Shown here one piece after another: positions 10,758-22,900 of a stretch of 64,000 nt of DNA. The stretch's first letter is position 1. Each line of letters starts with the position of its first letter. Source of the DNA: Chlamydomonas reinhardtii (taxonomy: Eukaryota > Chlorophyta > Chlorophyceae > Chlamydomonadales > Chlamydomonadaceae); NCBI RefSeq assembly GCF_000002595.2, contig NC_057015.1:8943442-9007441 (forward strand), read 5' to 3'. The notes beneath the pieces were generated by a model. That model saw nothing but the letters and a program-made list of their open reading frames with translations, was not told the DNA's origin and did no database searches. Both the position numbers and the translations under genes were made by a program.

Positions 10758-12750
10758 CTAAGCATCTGGCGCCGCCCCACCGTGCCCGCCAGCCGAGCCC
10801 CCACCTGCACCACGGCCGCCGCGGCCGCCCCGCGGCGGGCCGCCCCCCGCCCCACGGCCGCCTCCGCGGCGTCCACCGCCGCTCCCAGCCCCTGCCCCTG
10901 TCCTGGCACCGTCCTGCCCCTGCCCCGCCTGCACTACCTCGCCGGCAGCGGCCCGCGCGCCCACCTGCTGGCCAGCCTTGCCTGCAGTGCCTTTCACGGC
11001 TGCAGAGGCAGCCGGCCCAGGCGCAGGCACGGGCATAGTCGCCGCAGCCACAGGCGCGGGCTCCAGGGCGCCTGCGTCACGAGTTGCGGCGCCACGGTTC
11101 TTGGGCCGCTGGTACACCTCACGTGTTGGGGCCGTTGCAGGCGGGCCCTCCGTCCCGGCCGTGGCGGGCGCCGCCAGCGCCGCGGCGGACCTGGGTTGCA
11201 GCTGTGGCTGTGACCGCTGCCGCTGGGACGGGCCGCTGACGGCGCCTGCGGCGGAGTCTTGACCGTGCGGCGTTGCCTGTCCCTCCGCGGCGGGGCCCTC
11301 CCCCTCGCGCGGTGGCCGGGCCCCTGGCTGCCCGCCCGCGCGATCCCTGCCGCGCTGCGACCGCTGGCGCTGCGGCAGCGCCTCCGCCGGTCTTGCCTCC
11401 TCGGATGCCGCCGCAGCCGTCACAGGTGTGGCGGCGGCAGCACCCGCATCGGCGTCAGGCCGGTCGGCGTCACCGCCGTCGCGGCGTACACGACCGCCTC
11501 TGCCACTGCGGGCCCCGCGGCGGCCCTGCCTGCCGGCTCCAGCCGCTTCATCGTTGCCAGCTGTGGCCTCCAGGGCGCTGCTGCTGCCGCTCGCCTCGCT
11601 AGGCGCCTCTTCAGCCGGAGGCGGCGCCACGGCAACGCCGGCCTTCTTGCCTGCTCCGCCGCGACCGCCGCTGCCGTTGCCCGGGCGGCTGCCACGCGCG
11701 CCAAGGCCCACGCCCGCGCCCTGCGAACCATGGCGCGTTGCCGCCTGGTGCTCAATAGGCCCCACACGCTGCTGCGCGGAGGGAGCTTGCGCCTGCGCCT
11801 GAGCGGAAGCCGCAGGTGTGGCGGACGGTTCCGCGTCGTCAAGTGGAGACGGCGTCCGTGAGGGACGGCCAGGCCCCTGGGCTGAGGCCGCGGCGGCCGC
11901 CGCCAGCGCGGCGACCGCCATGCGCGACGCGCCTGAGATGGCGTTTGAGGCAGCAGCCGCCGCCGCGCGCGATGTAGGCGTCCCGGCTCGTGGCGGCAGC
12001 GCCCCCAGCGCCCCCGTCGTTGCTGGCCCCATTGCCGTTCCCGCCACTACGACTGGCGCCGCGGCCTGTGCAACCTGTGTGTTGCTGTGCTGCTGCTGTT
12101 GCTCCTGTTGTTGTCGGTGCCGCCGGCCGTACGGCACAGCGTTGGGTTTGTCGTACTGTCCGTACCCCACATCGTCGTTGCCGCTGTCGTCGGCTGCCGC
12201 CGCGCCGTTGGACTGCCCATGGCTGCCATCCGCCGCCGCAGCGCGGGTGTCCGGGCGGGAGCCCTTGGCGGGGGCCGGTGCAGCAGATCTGTCTGCGGCG
12301 CCGTGGGCGAACGCGTCGGCAGCAGGCACCGAGAAAGACGCAGGTGCAGCTGGTGCGGGCTTTGCATCAGCCGCAGCAGTCGTGCTGGAGGGAGCGGGAG
12401 CGGTAGGAGCGCCGCCACCGCTGGCGTTGCGACCCCGAAGCGACAGCAGCAGCTGCAGCGGGTCCGACGGCCCATTCGCTACAGCCGGCTTGGTGCCGCT
12501 ACTGGTACCGCTGCTGGCCGCCCTTGCATCGCTGGGAGCGAAAGTCGCGGGGCCGGCCGCAGCCGCCTGCTGCGCCGGTGGCGGCGCCGTGCCGCTGACA
12601 GCGCGCCCCGAGCCGGTAGCCTCGTTCCCGCTGCGGTGCCGCATAATGTAGTCCAGGGTCGGGGGCAGTCGCCGGGCATCATGGGCGCCACTGGCGTTAC
12701 TGCCGCCGCGCTCCGCCACGGCCGTCGCTGCCTGTTGCTGCTGTTGCTGC

Positions 12751-12788
<38 letters not shown>

Positions 12789-13982
12789 TTGCTGCTGTTG
12801 CTGCTGTTGCTGCTGCTGGTGCTGCAGGTGGTGGCCTGTCGCTATCGCCAGAGCCGGCGACAGGCCCGCAGCGGCGGCACCTCGCGGCGGCTGAGTGCCC
12901 CGGGCCGGTGGCGCGGCGGCAGCCGCCGCCTGCATCCGCGCCTGGGGCTGGGCCTGATTGCGCGAAGCCGACGGCCCAGGTGTCGGGCCCGCGAGCAACC
13001 CGTACATCTCACTCACGCTGGCGTCGTTGTCCTCCTCCTCGTGGACCAGTGTTTGCTCGTGAGGCTGCGCCTGGAAGCCGGGGTCCCTGTCCGTGCTTGC
13101 AGCCCCCGACCGGGTCGCAGTGCCGCTGCCGCTACTGCCAGCGCCGGGGTGGCCAGGGTTGCCGGGGTGGCTGCTACTGCCGTTGGCGTGCTGCTTCACT
13201 GGGTCACTGGCGCGGCGCACGGCCTGGGGCAGCAGCAGCTGAGGCGGCGCGCCAGCGGATGAAGTGCGGCTGTTGCCGTACAGGTGTACCTGCAGGCGTT
13301 TGAACAGTGACGGGCAGGCCATGTAATCAGTGTGGCGTACACAGAACACTTAGCATGAAGCTCGGTCAGCGGTAGTGGTGCAGAAGCAGATGGCGGCGGG
13401 TCTCTCGCTGTTGCAGTGCTCACCCTGACCAGCGGCTTGACGACAACGCAGCCTGACACAAGGAATCCCGGCCGCACCACCGACGCCACCACCGCGCCCA
13501 GCCCTGGCTGCCCGAGGAGGCTGGGGTCGTAGGGGTCCAGGTCGTGCAGCTGCGGGTCGTACGGCTGCCCCAGCAGGTCGTACTGCAGGCCGCAGTTGAA
13601 GCAGCGCATGCCAGCTTCCCACAGCTCCGCCGTGGAGCGCATGTCCTGCGGGTGAGGGGCAGGGGTGGTGGACTGGCTGTGGTCACGAAGCCCACTGGGG
13701 CCCGAAAGGCCAACGCCTCAAGGGCGCATCTGGCTACTGTACCGAAACCAAAACAGAAATTTCATCGTCAGAAGTCTCAAGGAGCCAAGCTTTCTCGCTT
13801 ACCGCCAGCGCTTGGCGCGAATCTTCCGACATTGAAACTGCATCTCGACCAGGGTGCGACTCGTTTGCTTGCCCGCCATTAAGCTCATGAACCGCGTCAT
13901 AAAGTTTGCATACAGCCTTGAATGCAAGTGATTGGGCCTCAGAGCAGAGTTCAGCGCTTCTTGAGTTCTGGAAGCTCGTCAT
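10758..13982 (-). CDS. Large low-complexity protein with a conserved-looking N-terminus, poly-Q tract and C-terminal RGG region
   Basis: Three exons fit in phase 0: 13982-13803, 13645-13424 and 13289-10758 (about 977 aa). The first 60 residues look folded (helical, ending MSEDSRQALA). Exon 2 is Cys/Leu-rich with MRCFNCGLQYDLLGQPYDP and a tail KPLVR that joins VHLYGNS of exon 3. The rest is mostly Ala/Gly/Ser/Pro. It includes roughly 29 consecutive Gln (12732-12818), mixed CAG/CAA codons, and ends in an Arg-Gly-Gly region of the kind seen in RNA-binding and condensate-forming proteins. An alternative exon 3 acceptor slightly upstream would break phase. The family is not recognised; an RNA-associated role is inference from the RGG and poly-Q composition only. 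Confidence 0.6.
12732..12818 (-). repeat. CAG/CAA trinucleotide repeat coding poly-glutamine
   Basis: A run of ctg/ttg triplets on the plus strand, read as CAG/CAA on the coding strand, encodes about 29 Gln within the low-complexity protein. Interruption by CAA should make it more stable than a pure CAG tract. Confidence 0.9.
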
Positions 13983-14450
13983 TTCCGCACAGGGAAACTC
14001 AGATCGCCTTTACGTGACTCATACGTGGTGATATTTACTTCACAAGCGTCGGTAAGCCTTGGAGAAGGCGAACAGCCACGTTCCCGCGCTGCAACCCCCC
14101 AAGCGCGTCTGATCGAGAGATGACGACTATGTGCTTCTATATGTGTATGAACGAGTGTAAGAAAAATGTTTGAGCATCGAGGGGTTGCGCTGGCCGAGAT
14201 CTGCCTGACCCATTCCAGGCTACACCGGAACCCAACCCTGGCAGGCCCAAACCGGAGTTGCTACCTCTGCCTACCTCTGACCTTGTGGCCCAGGGGCAAA
14301 TCCATACGCCTCGATGGTCAAGACACACTCAGTCCAAGATGACCCGTGACCGGCACTTCACGGGCGTGTTCACGACGTGCGCCTCCGAGCTCCCACCGCC
14401 TGCCCCGAACACCTCCCGCGTTCTCACTAGCCCAACCCGAACAAAAGGCC
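13983..14450. other. Spacer between two minus-strand genes
   Basis: It holds the upstream region of the poly-Q gene and the 3' UTR of the membrane cyclophilin. It is less GC-rich than the coding neighbours. No further feature was recognised and no TGTAA was found on the minus strand. Confidence 0.35.
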
Positions 14451-16298
14451 TCAGGACTTGACGGCCGTCGACACACCTCCTGCTGCTCCTGTCCCTGCCC
14501 CTTCCCGCGCGCTGGCTCTGCCGCCCCCCTGCTCCGCCGGCTTCTCGCCGTGGTGCGCCGCCTGCTCCTCCACGACGCCGCACCGCAAGATACGCACGTC
14601 CTGCTTGGGTCGGCCCTCTTGGCCCTCGCAGGTCGGCAGCCGCGAGATCCTGCGCAGCGACATACATTAATGATATAATCCGTCAGCGACATTACTGACA
14701 CAACATTGACGAAAGTTTGGGTTGCCCAGGCGTGCGCGCTTGCGACCGAACCCATGTCGTTCTGCACCTATAACGCTCACAGTCTGACGCCCCCGTGATC
14801 ACATCTGGACACGCACCTGTCCAGCACCTCTAAGCCCTCAAGCACTCTTCCGATTGCAGCTGCAAAATGTAGTTGCAGGCGGGGCGTGTGGGCCTTTCAG
14901 TAACTCCTGAATCTGACATAGCCCATCCATCAACACACTCTTCCGTCCCTTGCTTGCATACCCTTGTTCCTCCCTGAAGAAATCCTTCCGACAGAGCTCG
15001 GGAGGTGGAGCTCCCGTCGCACACGACCTCACCTGCTTTCCGGTCCAGAGCTGGCGTGGTGACCAGCGTGAAGAAGAACCTGCAGCACGCGTGCGACATA
15101 AGCGCAACCCAGGGTGTACTGACTTGCAGTCGACCAGCTTTACACACCCCAGCATTGCAGTGCAAAGCACTGCCCTACCCTGACGTCTTAAGGCGGTCCC
15201 TCTCCGCCTTCCCACTTGTCATGGCAATGTTGCTTCGTGAACTGTCCATCCCCAACCTGCCCCAACCAACATGCTGGACACTCTTCCCAGTGTTACAACC
15301 AAGCGCGTCACCCAACTGGCTGCGCAGCCGGCTGTCCTCATCCAGGACCATACTGAGTGTGCCGCGGCGGTGCTTGGCGCCCCAGGACTCCAGGGGCAGG
15401 CTGGCGCCGTACGCGCTGACGCCGCCGCTGCCGTCACCCTGCGTGACGTCGCCGCTCCAGACCGACCTGCGGCAAGGTCCGGTACAGGGTTGTTGGGGTT
15501 GACCACTAACCGCAGCAAGGTAAAAGCAGCAGTACACAGGGCGGATGATGGCTGGCCACAAGGCCGGACGCCACTGGCACCCTCACTTGACGTACTCGAA
15601 TACACGGTTATCCACCCAACCGTATGCATATTGCTCCCCAATGCTGTTCTGGTATGCCGCAGCCAGCAGACGCTCACCAGCCGTGCATGACGCGGTGCAC
15701 AGGCACGCCCGCGTACCCAAAGCCGGGGCTGTGGCAGGCCAGGGCCTCGAAGTTGTCCGCTGTGTGTGGGGCGTCCCCGCCGTGCAGCCCTACCACCACC
15801 ACACCCACAGGCTGCCCGTCCACCCCGAACTCCAGCCACACGCGTTGCGTCACCGCTGGCTCACGGAACACGCTGCAACACACAGGGGGAAGGCAGCCAC
15901 AGGCGGGGGCGCGCTTGGTTGAGGTAGGGCCCTGGTGACCACACGTGCGCATAGCCTGGACACTAGCGCATGCGAGGTGCGGCCCCTAGCGGCTGCTCAA
16001 AGCCGTAGAAGTAACCAGGTAGCAGCAGCCCCAGAAAGCACCTGTAGGCGAGGGCCCCTGCGGCACCAAAGCCCAGTGCTGCCAGCCACGGCCACTGGCT
16101 TCGCAGGAAAGCCTGGGCGGCCGGACTGCTGTCTCCTCCAAAGCTGCTCAGGTGCCCACCGTTACGAGCGACCGCAGACTCCGCTGTTGAGGGGATGGGC
16201 GTTGACTGCGCGGGCCGCTGAGGCTGATAGCGTGTGAACCGCGCGAACTGTGAAAGGCTCTGCGCCCCAGAGGCCACAAACCAGAGGCTTCCAAGCAT
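14451..16298 (-). CDS. Membrane-anchored cyclophilin-like protein with degenerate active site
   Basis: Cyclophilins are peptidyl-prolyl isomerases. Six exons join in phase: 16298-16042, 15872-15678, 15466-15317, 15079-15033, 14859-14817 and 14649-14451 (about 296 aa). The N-terminus (MLGSLWFVASGAQSLSQFAR) resembles an organelle-targeting sequence and is followed by a hydrophobic segment (WPWLAALGFGAAGALAY). The fold is recognisable from HTADNFEAL, VHRVMHG, GDVTQGDGSGGVSAYG, LSM, SQFFFTLVTTPALD, RVLEGLEVLDR and the closing RISRLPT. Compared with cyclophilin A, the Arg of FHR is kept. The Gln of the IQGGDF region, the Trp before Leu-Asp and the active-site His are replaced, and [11 protein letters not shown] is reduced to a charged variant ending RSQ. 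Isomerase activity is therefore doubtful. The exon 3 donor (CCA before GTTGGG) is weak but is the only one that restores SQFFF. A disordered Gly/Ala/Glu tail closes the protein. Confidence 0.75.
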
Positions 16299-17181
16299 GT
16301 GTGTGCTATCCCCGATCGCGATAGCGATTGGCACAGGGACGGTAGGGAGGCAAGGCTTTGCGATGAAGCCATTTGGTCGTGAGATAGCACTCTACACCTC
16401 TGAAAACAACATTAATCGCTTGACTGTTTGATATTTCGTGCAGTGCGTAATGTCCGCAATGCTTGCAGAGCGCATCATTTGCAGTTGCCAACTTCCTTCA
16501 TAATCATGAGCAGGGCATGTACGTACAAGTAGCGAAATGTGCTGGAGGTATCGGAGAGTGATGGAATCGACAAGTGCAGTCCTGGGCATGCCTGGGCAAG
16601 ACCGATCCTGGCCAGATGGGGTGTGCTGTGCCTCTGCCATCGCGACTTCTACCGTCCAAGCTCAGACAAACTTCACTTAAGAAGTTCTTTACATACTTTA
16701 TGAGCCCTTGCCTAGCTGGAACCGTTGTCACCCCAGCAGCGCAGTGCATTACTCATACCGTACGTGAAAATGCGCACGCCACCCTGCGGTCCCTACCCGG
16801 CTACCATGATGGCCTGTACCACTGCGCCTTTCTGTCGCCACTAGGCGGAGGCAGAAAGCACCGTGAGCCTTGGTCCGAAATGCATTATGGGGCATACGTC
16901 CGATTGCACTTATTTCCATCCCTCATTATCATTCTCTACTCAGAACCAACGATCCTGCGTTTCCCATCGCTTTGGCTACACCACCCCATTGAACGCTTGT
17001 ACCTCCTCGCCATGGCTTCTCTGTAAACGCTGAGCCCACCCGTCCTAGTGGCATTCCTTGATTTGAGGCGTCTCCGATGCACCTGCATGCTTGCATTTAC
17101 TGCTACAGCTGAGGCCGCTCAGCCGCGGCTGCCTGTCACACCGTGATATGCGCGCCAGGCGTTCCCGAAATTGAGTCCTGC
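16299..17181. other. Spacer between the two cyclophilin genes
   Basis: No supported coding sequence. It contains the 3' UTR of the lumenal cyclophilin gene on the minus strand and the upstream region of the membrane cyclophilin. It is less GC-rich than the surroundings. Confidence 0.4.
16689..16693 (-). terminator. TGTAA poly(A) signal of the thylakoid cyclophilin gene
   Basis: The Chlamydomonas-type signal TGTAA on the minus strand (ttaca on plus), about 490 nt after the stop codon at 17182. Confidence 0.45.
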
Positions 17182-19240
17182 TTACGCCAGCACGCCGCAG
17201 TTGTCAATCACCACCGGCTGCGTGGGCCTGCAATCAGCAATGGATGCAAAGGGAGACGGTCGGGACTGAGTGGTGCACATACGACTCCCCCCTGACTGCG
17301 GCGCACTTGATGCCCGGTCATGTGCCCGCCCCTCAGCGCACCCCGTAACCCCCGTTCCGGGCATCGAATAACCCTCTCTCGCTACCCAAGTACGGTAGAC
17401 CAACCCTGCAAGCCTGCATACCCCGCCCACCCACCGCGCGCCGCGGTCCACTGTGGTGTTCTCCAGCGCGCTGACCACGTCCATGCCCTCCAGCACACGC
17501 CCGAACACAACTGCGCCCGCAAGAAAAGGCATGGTAGGCAGTAGCAGCAGACGGTTACGCAGGTAGGAGGAGGCAATGACAGCGGCAGCAGCGGCAGCGG
17601 GATGCGCCGGCAGCACACACGACAGCTATGCACAGCACGCAGGCGGACAGTCGGCAAAACCATCTCCCGCCACGTCTTCACACAGTTCGTGTTGATGGGC
17701 ACAGGGCAGCTGCGCAACGCGCACAGACAGCACAGCGGCAGCACATTCCCGCCTTTTGTCTCCATCCAACTGATACACTGATGACGGCGCAGCCGCTCCC
17801 GCTGCCCACAACGCACCGTGGCGGCCGTTGAGCCAGGGCGTGTCGACTGTGGTGATGAAGAACTGGGAGCCGTTGGTGTTGGGGCCGGCGTTGGCCATGG
17901 ACAGGACGCCGGGGGCGTGAAGGATCTTGAACGACTCGTCCGCGAAGCGACTGTGCGTGTTAAGAAAGCATACAGGGAAAGGGTCGACATTGTGGGCGTG
18001 AAGCGGCGGTATGTGTACACGGATTGGAGATTGTAAAGGCTTGGGGCTGGCGTGTGCTGTGTGCAGGGGAGGGGCCAATGTGCGTGGCGGTGGAGGCGGC
18101 GGATAGAGCGTCACGGCGGATTGCGGTGGGTAAAGCAGTTGTGGGTAGAAGTGACACGCGGTTGCAGGTGCAGAGTCAGTCCGTGAAGGAGTAAGGCCTC
18201 GTATGGCCTGTCTGGTGGCGTCTGCGGGGATTGCTGGCGCCACCACTGCCGTCTGCCGGCCCCACCAGCGACGCGTGCTCACCGGCCGTAGATGCTGTAA
18301 CCGCCAGTACCATTGCCGCGCTCAAAGTCACCACCCTGTGAGTGTGTGAGGCGGGATACAGATGGGGCGAGGGGCAACAAAAACATGCGGGATGTCCCCG
18401 CCTCCGCCGAATGTGCTGGCAATGTCGCTACGTAACCCATTGCTAGACCTGTCCTGCACCTACCTGGATGACGAAGTTCTTGATGATGCGGTGGAAGGTG
18501 CAGCCCTTGTAGCCGAAGCCCTTCTCGCCGGTGGCTGCGGCACCGTGCACATCGGACGCGGTTAGAGGGGATGCCCGTCCATGCACACTCACACCGAATT
18601 CACACAGGTTTACACTCAACCCGCCGCTCACTACAAAATACCCCAACATAGCACCCGCACAACTTGGCTCTCTGCCGTGCAAAACTATGCGTCTCCTGTT
18701 CCTTCCATCCCACATCCATCACCACCCACCCAGTGCGACAAAGTTGGCCACGGTCTTGGGCACGTCCTCGCCGTACAGCCCCATCACAATGCGCCCCGCC
18801 GGCTGGCCGCCCACAGACACGTCGAAGTAAACCTTCTGCGTCACCTTGGGCTCCTCATCAGCCCGGGCGCTGAGGTATAGGCATTCAGAGTTTGGGGTTG
18901 AGCAGGACGCCGGGGCAGGCGCCGCGTGTGCGAAGGCGCTCTAGAACGAGGGCCCAGTCGAGTGCCGGTGTAAGTTCGGAATCCTCGCCAGCCCAATGCG
19001 AGGAATCTCGAGCGCGATTTGTGCTCACCTGAAAACGGAGGTCAGGCCGCTGGCGGAGACGGCAGCAGCGCCAAGCGTGGCCAGGGTAGCGCGACGTGAA
19101 GCATCTGCGGACTCAGCTGAGGCGCGCACAACGGTCTGGGCCCGGCCCGCGCGAGCGGAACCAGTGCTCACAGCGGGAGCCATGCGCGTTGCATTCGTCT
19201 TGCGCACGGAGACGCGCGAGGAAACGCGGCTGGTAAGCAT
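17182..19240 (-). CDS. Thylakoid-lumen cyclophilin (peptidyl-prolyl cis-trans isomerase), CYP20-2-like
   Basis: It catalyses cis-trans isomerisation of X-Pro bonds, probably in the chloroplast lumen. Seven exons fit in phase: 19240-19029, 18869-18730, 18534-18464, 18335-18283, 17950-17817, 17510-17435 and 17227-17182 (about 243 aa). The N-terminus is a Ser/Arg/Ala-rich transit peptide. It is followed by a twin-arginine signal ([16 protein letters not shown]) and an Ala-Arg-Ala site before DEEPKV, as expected for Tat import. The mature domain is complete: [62 protein letters not shown] and [10 protein letters not shown]. The catalytic Arg, Gln, Trp and His are present. It resembles plant CYP20-2 more than cytosolic cyclophilin A. 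Stromal rather than lumenal location is the main alternative if the Arg pair is not used. It lies in tandem with the degenerate membrane cyclophilin, but low similarity argues against a recent duplication. Confidence 0.9.
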
Positions 19241-19960
19241 TGTTTCAGAGTTTTGTGGCCAGACGCGAAGGCGAGGAGAGGGTGATCACTTGATGAATTA
19301 CCGAAAATAAGGATCAAAACAGTACTTTTATGTAGGTTGCAAGCGCCGGATCGCAACAAGACCGCGCTGCCATACCGTGTGCGTGCCGCAGACCCTGCCG
19401 AGTGCCGGAGCCCCGCGCTTCCCATTCTCTCCGACCTTTGCCTCCTGCTCTGCGGTGTAATATCCTCCATTTATTTGAGTCGAATCCGCAACAGCTCATC
19501 GTGTGTCACGTCACTGAGACCCTGGATCCGCCCAGGTGACCACAGGGAAGGGCCCAGGTCCGAGGACTGGAGCACCATACCAACCTGCCTTGCCACTGTC
19601 CCATCGCACACCAAGTGACCAAGGCCATTCTTCTTCTCGCCCAAGCACATGGTGAGCGCGCCATCATGCCTCTGGTCTGAAGTGCTAAGTACTCCCACCT
19701 GCTACATCGTATGTACCTAGCTTTCCTCAATGTAATGTTACACGCCGGTATGCACGGGCCGCTGCAAAACGGTCTGCCGAGTAAGCCAACAGGTACCCCG
19801 CAAAGCTGCGCGCTGCAACCCAAGGCACAGCCGCCCCGCTCAACTCGCTCATGCATCTGCAATCTACACACCACCCTCCAATCCCTGCACGGGCCGCCAG
19901 CGCCACGCAGCGCGTCCCTCCCGCCAAGTCGTGTCTCAGCGCCACAGCCGTCGCTCTTAA
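19241..19960. other. Promoter of the lumenal cyclophilin and 3' UTR of the armadillo-like gene
   Basis: No supported coding sequence. A TGTAA on the minus strand at 19738-19742 is a suitable poly(A) signal for the gene ending at 19961. The remainder should include the cyclophilin promoter. Confidence 0.4.
19738..19742 (-). terminator. TGTAA poly(A) signal of the armadillo-like gene
   Basis: TGTAA on the minus strand about 220 nt after the stop codon at 19961. Confidence 0.45.
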
Positions 19961-22900
19961 TCACACGAGCGGCGCCTGTGTGAGGAACACACGGTCCCGC
20001 ACGTCCGAGGAGTCGCCCACGTCGTCCCCGGCGGCGCTGGGCCGAGTGCTCTCGCCACGTGTGAGCCAGGAATTGGGCACCGGGTGCGCCAGGAACTCGG
20101 GGGCTCCAGCAGCCTGCGTGATCAGAAACGGCAAATCCATACACCGGGCAAGGTCACGTCCTGCAATGCCACTCGAATGTACTCAACACAATTGCAGTGA
20201 TTGCGGCAGCTTACTCGCCCAGAGAGCCTCTTACTGTCCGTACATGTCTCCCGCGCGCTCCCCATTTCACCCCGCACGTGCCCCAACGGCTCTGTTTGGG
20301 CGCATCAGTATATTACCATCGCAACCACCCCGTGCCCTGGTAACCACAAGCCCACCTGCAGCACCAGGTTGTTGCGCACGTCCAGGCCCACATTCCACAG
20401 CGCCCCCGCCGCGTTCTCGTACGTCTGCGGGTTGGAAACCTTGAGGCAGGCGGTCAGGATGGGCACGCCGCCGCGCAATGCCACCTGCGGTAAGTGTGTG
20501 CATGGGGGGAGAGATTGGTCAGTTGGCTGGGTGTGGGCTGGGCCTCCGCACTGGCACGTATCATATGTGGCGGTGGGAGGGCCGTGAAGAGGAGCCCCGT
20601 CGTTTTATTGGATGCTCGCCGCTCGAGCCAGCCCGCACCTGTTGCTTGGCTGCGTCCAGGAAGGTGAGGTGCTGCAGCGCACCGCTGGCGTTGCACACCG
20701 CCATGTCGGCAAAGTTGGGCGGCTCACCCCCCGCGCCCGACCCCGACCCGCCCTTGCCGCCCTTGCCATCCTTGCCGTCCTTCTTGCCCGCGCCCGCCTG
20801 CGGTGGTGGAGAGGGTGTTGTTGCTGTTGGTAGTGCTGCTAATGGTGGTGCTGATGTCGACAGAAGCAGGCAATGAAAGGGCCCTGCAACACGCCCCGAG
20901 CACGCCCAGTGGCTGGACTGGCTAGAGAGTCGCTGCCGACCAGGCCGATGTGTGCGGTGCGCACCTTGCCGTCCTTCTTGTCATCCTTCTTTGCCGCCGC
21001 TTTGGGCTTGCCTGCAGGCACACCAGCGGCAGACACGGTCAAGGAACGCCAAGGTCCTTCCTAACTGCCTCCCGTCGTATCCGTGTCCTGGAATGGTGAA
21101 AAAACCCTTTGCCTGGCACCTGCCCCTTGACAGGCCTTCGTCATCAACCCACCCACCAACGGTATACGGAACCACACCGCGCACCTGTCCGGCAGCCCGC
21201 TAAGTGCTTGGAGCACACGTGCAGCAGCGCAGGCACAGCGCCCGCCGCCACCGCCGCCTCCGCCACAGCCGACTCGGCGCTGGCCTCCCACAGGATGCCG
21301 GTCAGGTAGGCCGCCTGCTCCTCGCCGCACACCGGCAGCCCCGCAATCACCTCTGGCAGCGTGCCAGTGCCTGCAGGACAAACCCCAGCGCCTTCGCATG
21401 CTCACCATGGCGGTCTCAACCAGGCGTCACCAACTTTGCAGCTGTGACCGTGCTTACGTCCAGCTAACATATTCATCAAGGACGGCAGAGGCCACGACTC
21501 ACGCATGAACTGGTCGACGAACTCGGGCACCAGCGACAGGTAGCGCAGGCAGGCGGCGGCCACGGTGGCAGCCGCGTCCTTGGCGCCCAGCGGCGTCTGA
21601 CAGCGGCGGTGCGGGCAGGCGGGGTGGTGAGTGGGTAGGTGTACATTCAAGATTATTTTACGTGAACTTGTAGCCAGGCACAGCAGAACAGCAGGCGCGT
21701 CGGTGACGATGTCCGGGGGACGGACGGGGGCGACCGTGCGATTACAGGGAGGATGAGTGCCCGGCCAGTTGAGTACATTCAGGTATCATCAGCCGTTGAA
21801 CCAACCAAACCCAAGCCTCTGAAGCCCCCCCTTGCGGTTTGGCCTGGTTTGGTTTAGTTTAGGCAGGTATTGGCAGCCCCCCCTCCACTCCTGCTCACCT
21901 CCCCCTCCTTCTTCTTCTTGCTTGCTACGCCTTTCTTTTTCGTCACCACCGGCGGCGGCGCAGGCATCAGGGCCGGCGGCGGCAGGCGGGGCGTGTACGC
22001 AACCATCGCCGCCAGCGGTGCAACCGCGCCCATCTGCAGCACAGCCATGCGGCGCAATTGCCGAACCTCCGGCGCCTCGCCCTCCACGTTGTCCAGCAGC
22101 AGCCGCAGCGTGTGCGCCGCGTGCGTCTGGGCCTGAGAGGGCGGTGCGTGCGTGTGTGTGTGTTCAGAAACATTAGATAGGGGAAACGCAGACCGTGTAT
22201 GCAATGCTTGAGCGGTTGCGCGCCCGGAAAGTACAAACCCTGTTGTCCCACCGACAAGCAAGGCAGCAATGTGTGTTAAAGAGCACAAGAAATGTGTGTG
22301 TGTGTGTGTGTTTGTGCGTGTGTTTAATAGGGAAACAATTGTATGTGTGTTCATGTAGATTGATGGTACGGGATGCAGGCATGCGGAGCCAGATGGGGTA
22401 ACAGAAACGGCCGCCGTCAGCACTTGCTGTCAGCATCAATGCCTGGCATGCAGGGGTGGGGCTGGGAAGCCGCCGCCCGCCTCCCACGCCTCTGCCTTAC
22501 CTGCCGCATCTGGCCCCAGCCTGGCAACCCGTCGCTCTTGAGCACCTCCACCAACGCCGGCAGCGCTGCGTCAGCCACCTGTCCGCCCAGGGTGCGAGGG
22601 CGCCCCAACATTCAGGTCAGGCTGCGCGGCGCACTATGACACACCCTCAAGACCTGAGCTCCAGGGTGTCCCTGTCATGGACAATACTGTGCGGGTGTTG
22701 CGCGCGCGAGGAGGAAAGATGCACGTATGCTGAGCGACATAGCGCAGCACGCACCTTGCTGCAGAACTCCTGCCGCCCCGCACAGTGCTGCAGCAGCTGA
22801 ACTGCCGGCAGCTTGCCGCGCGCGTGCTCGGATACCAGTAGCCCCGCAGCCGCCGCTATAACCTGCAGGTGACGGATGTGTATGTGAGATTGTGCAACGC

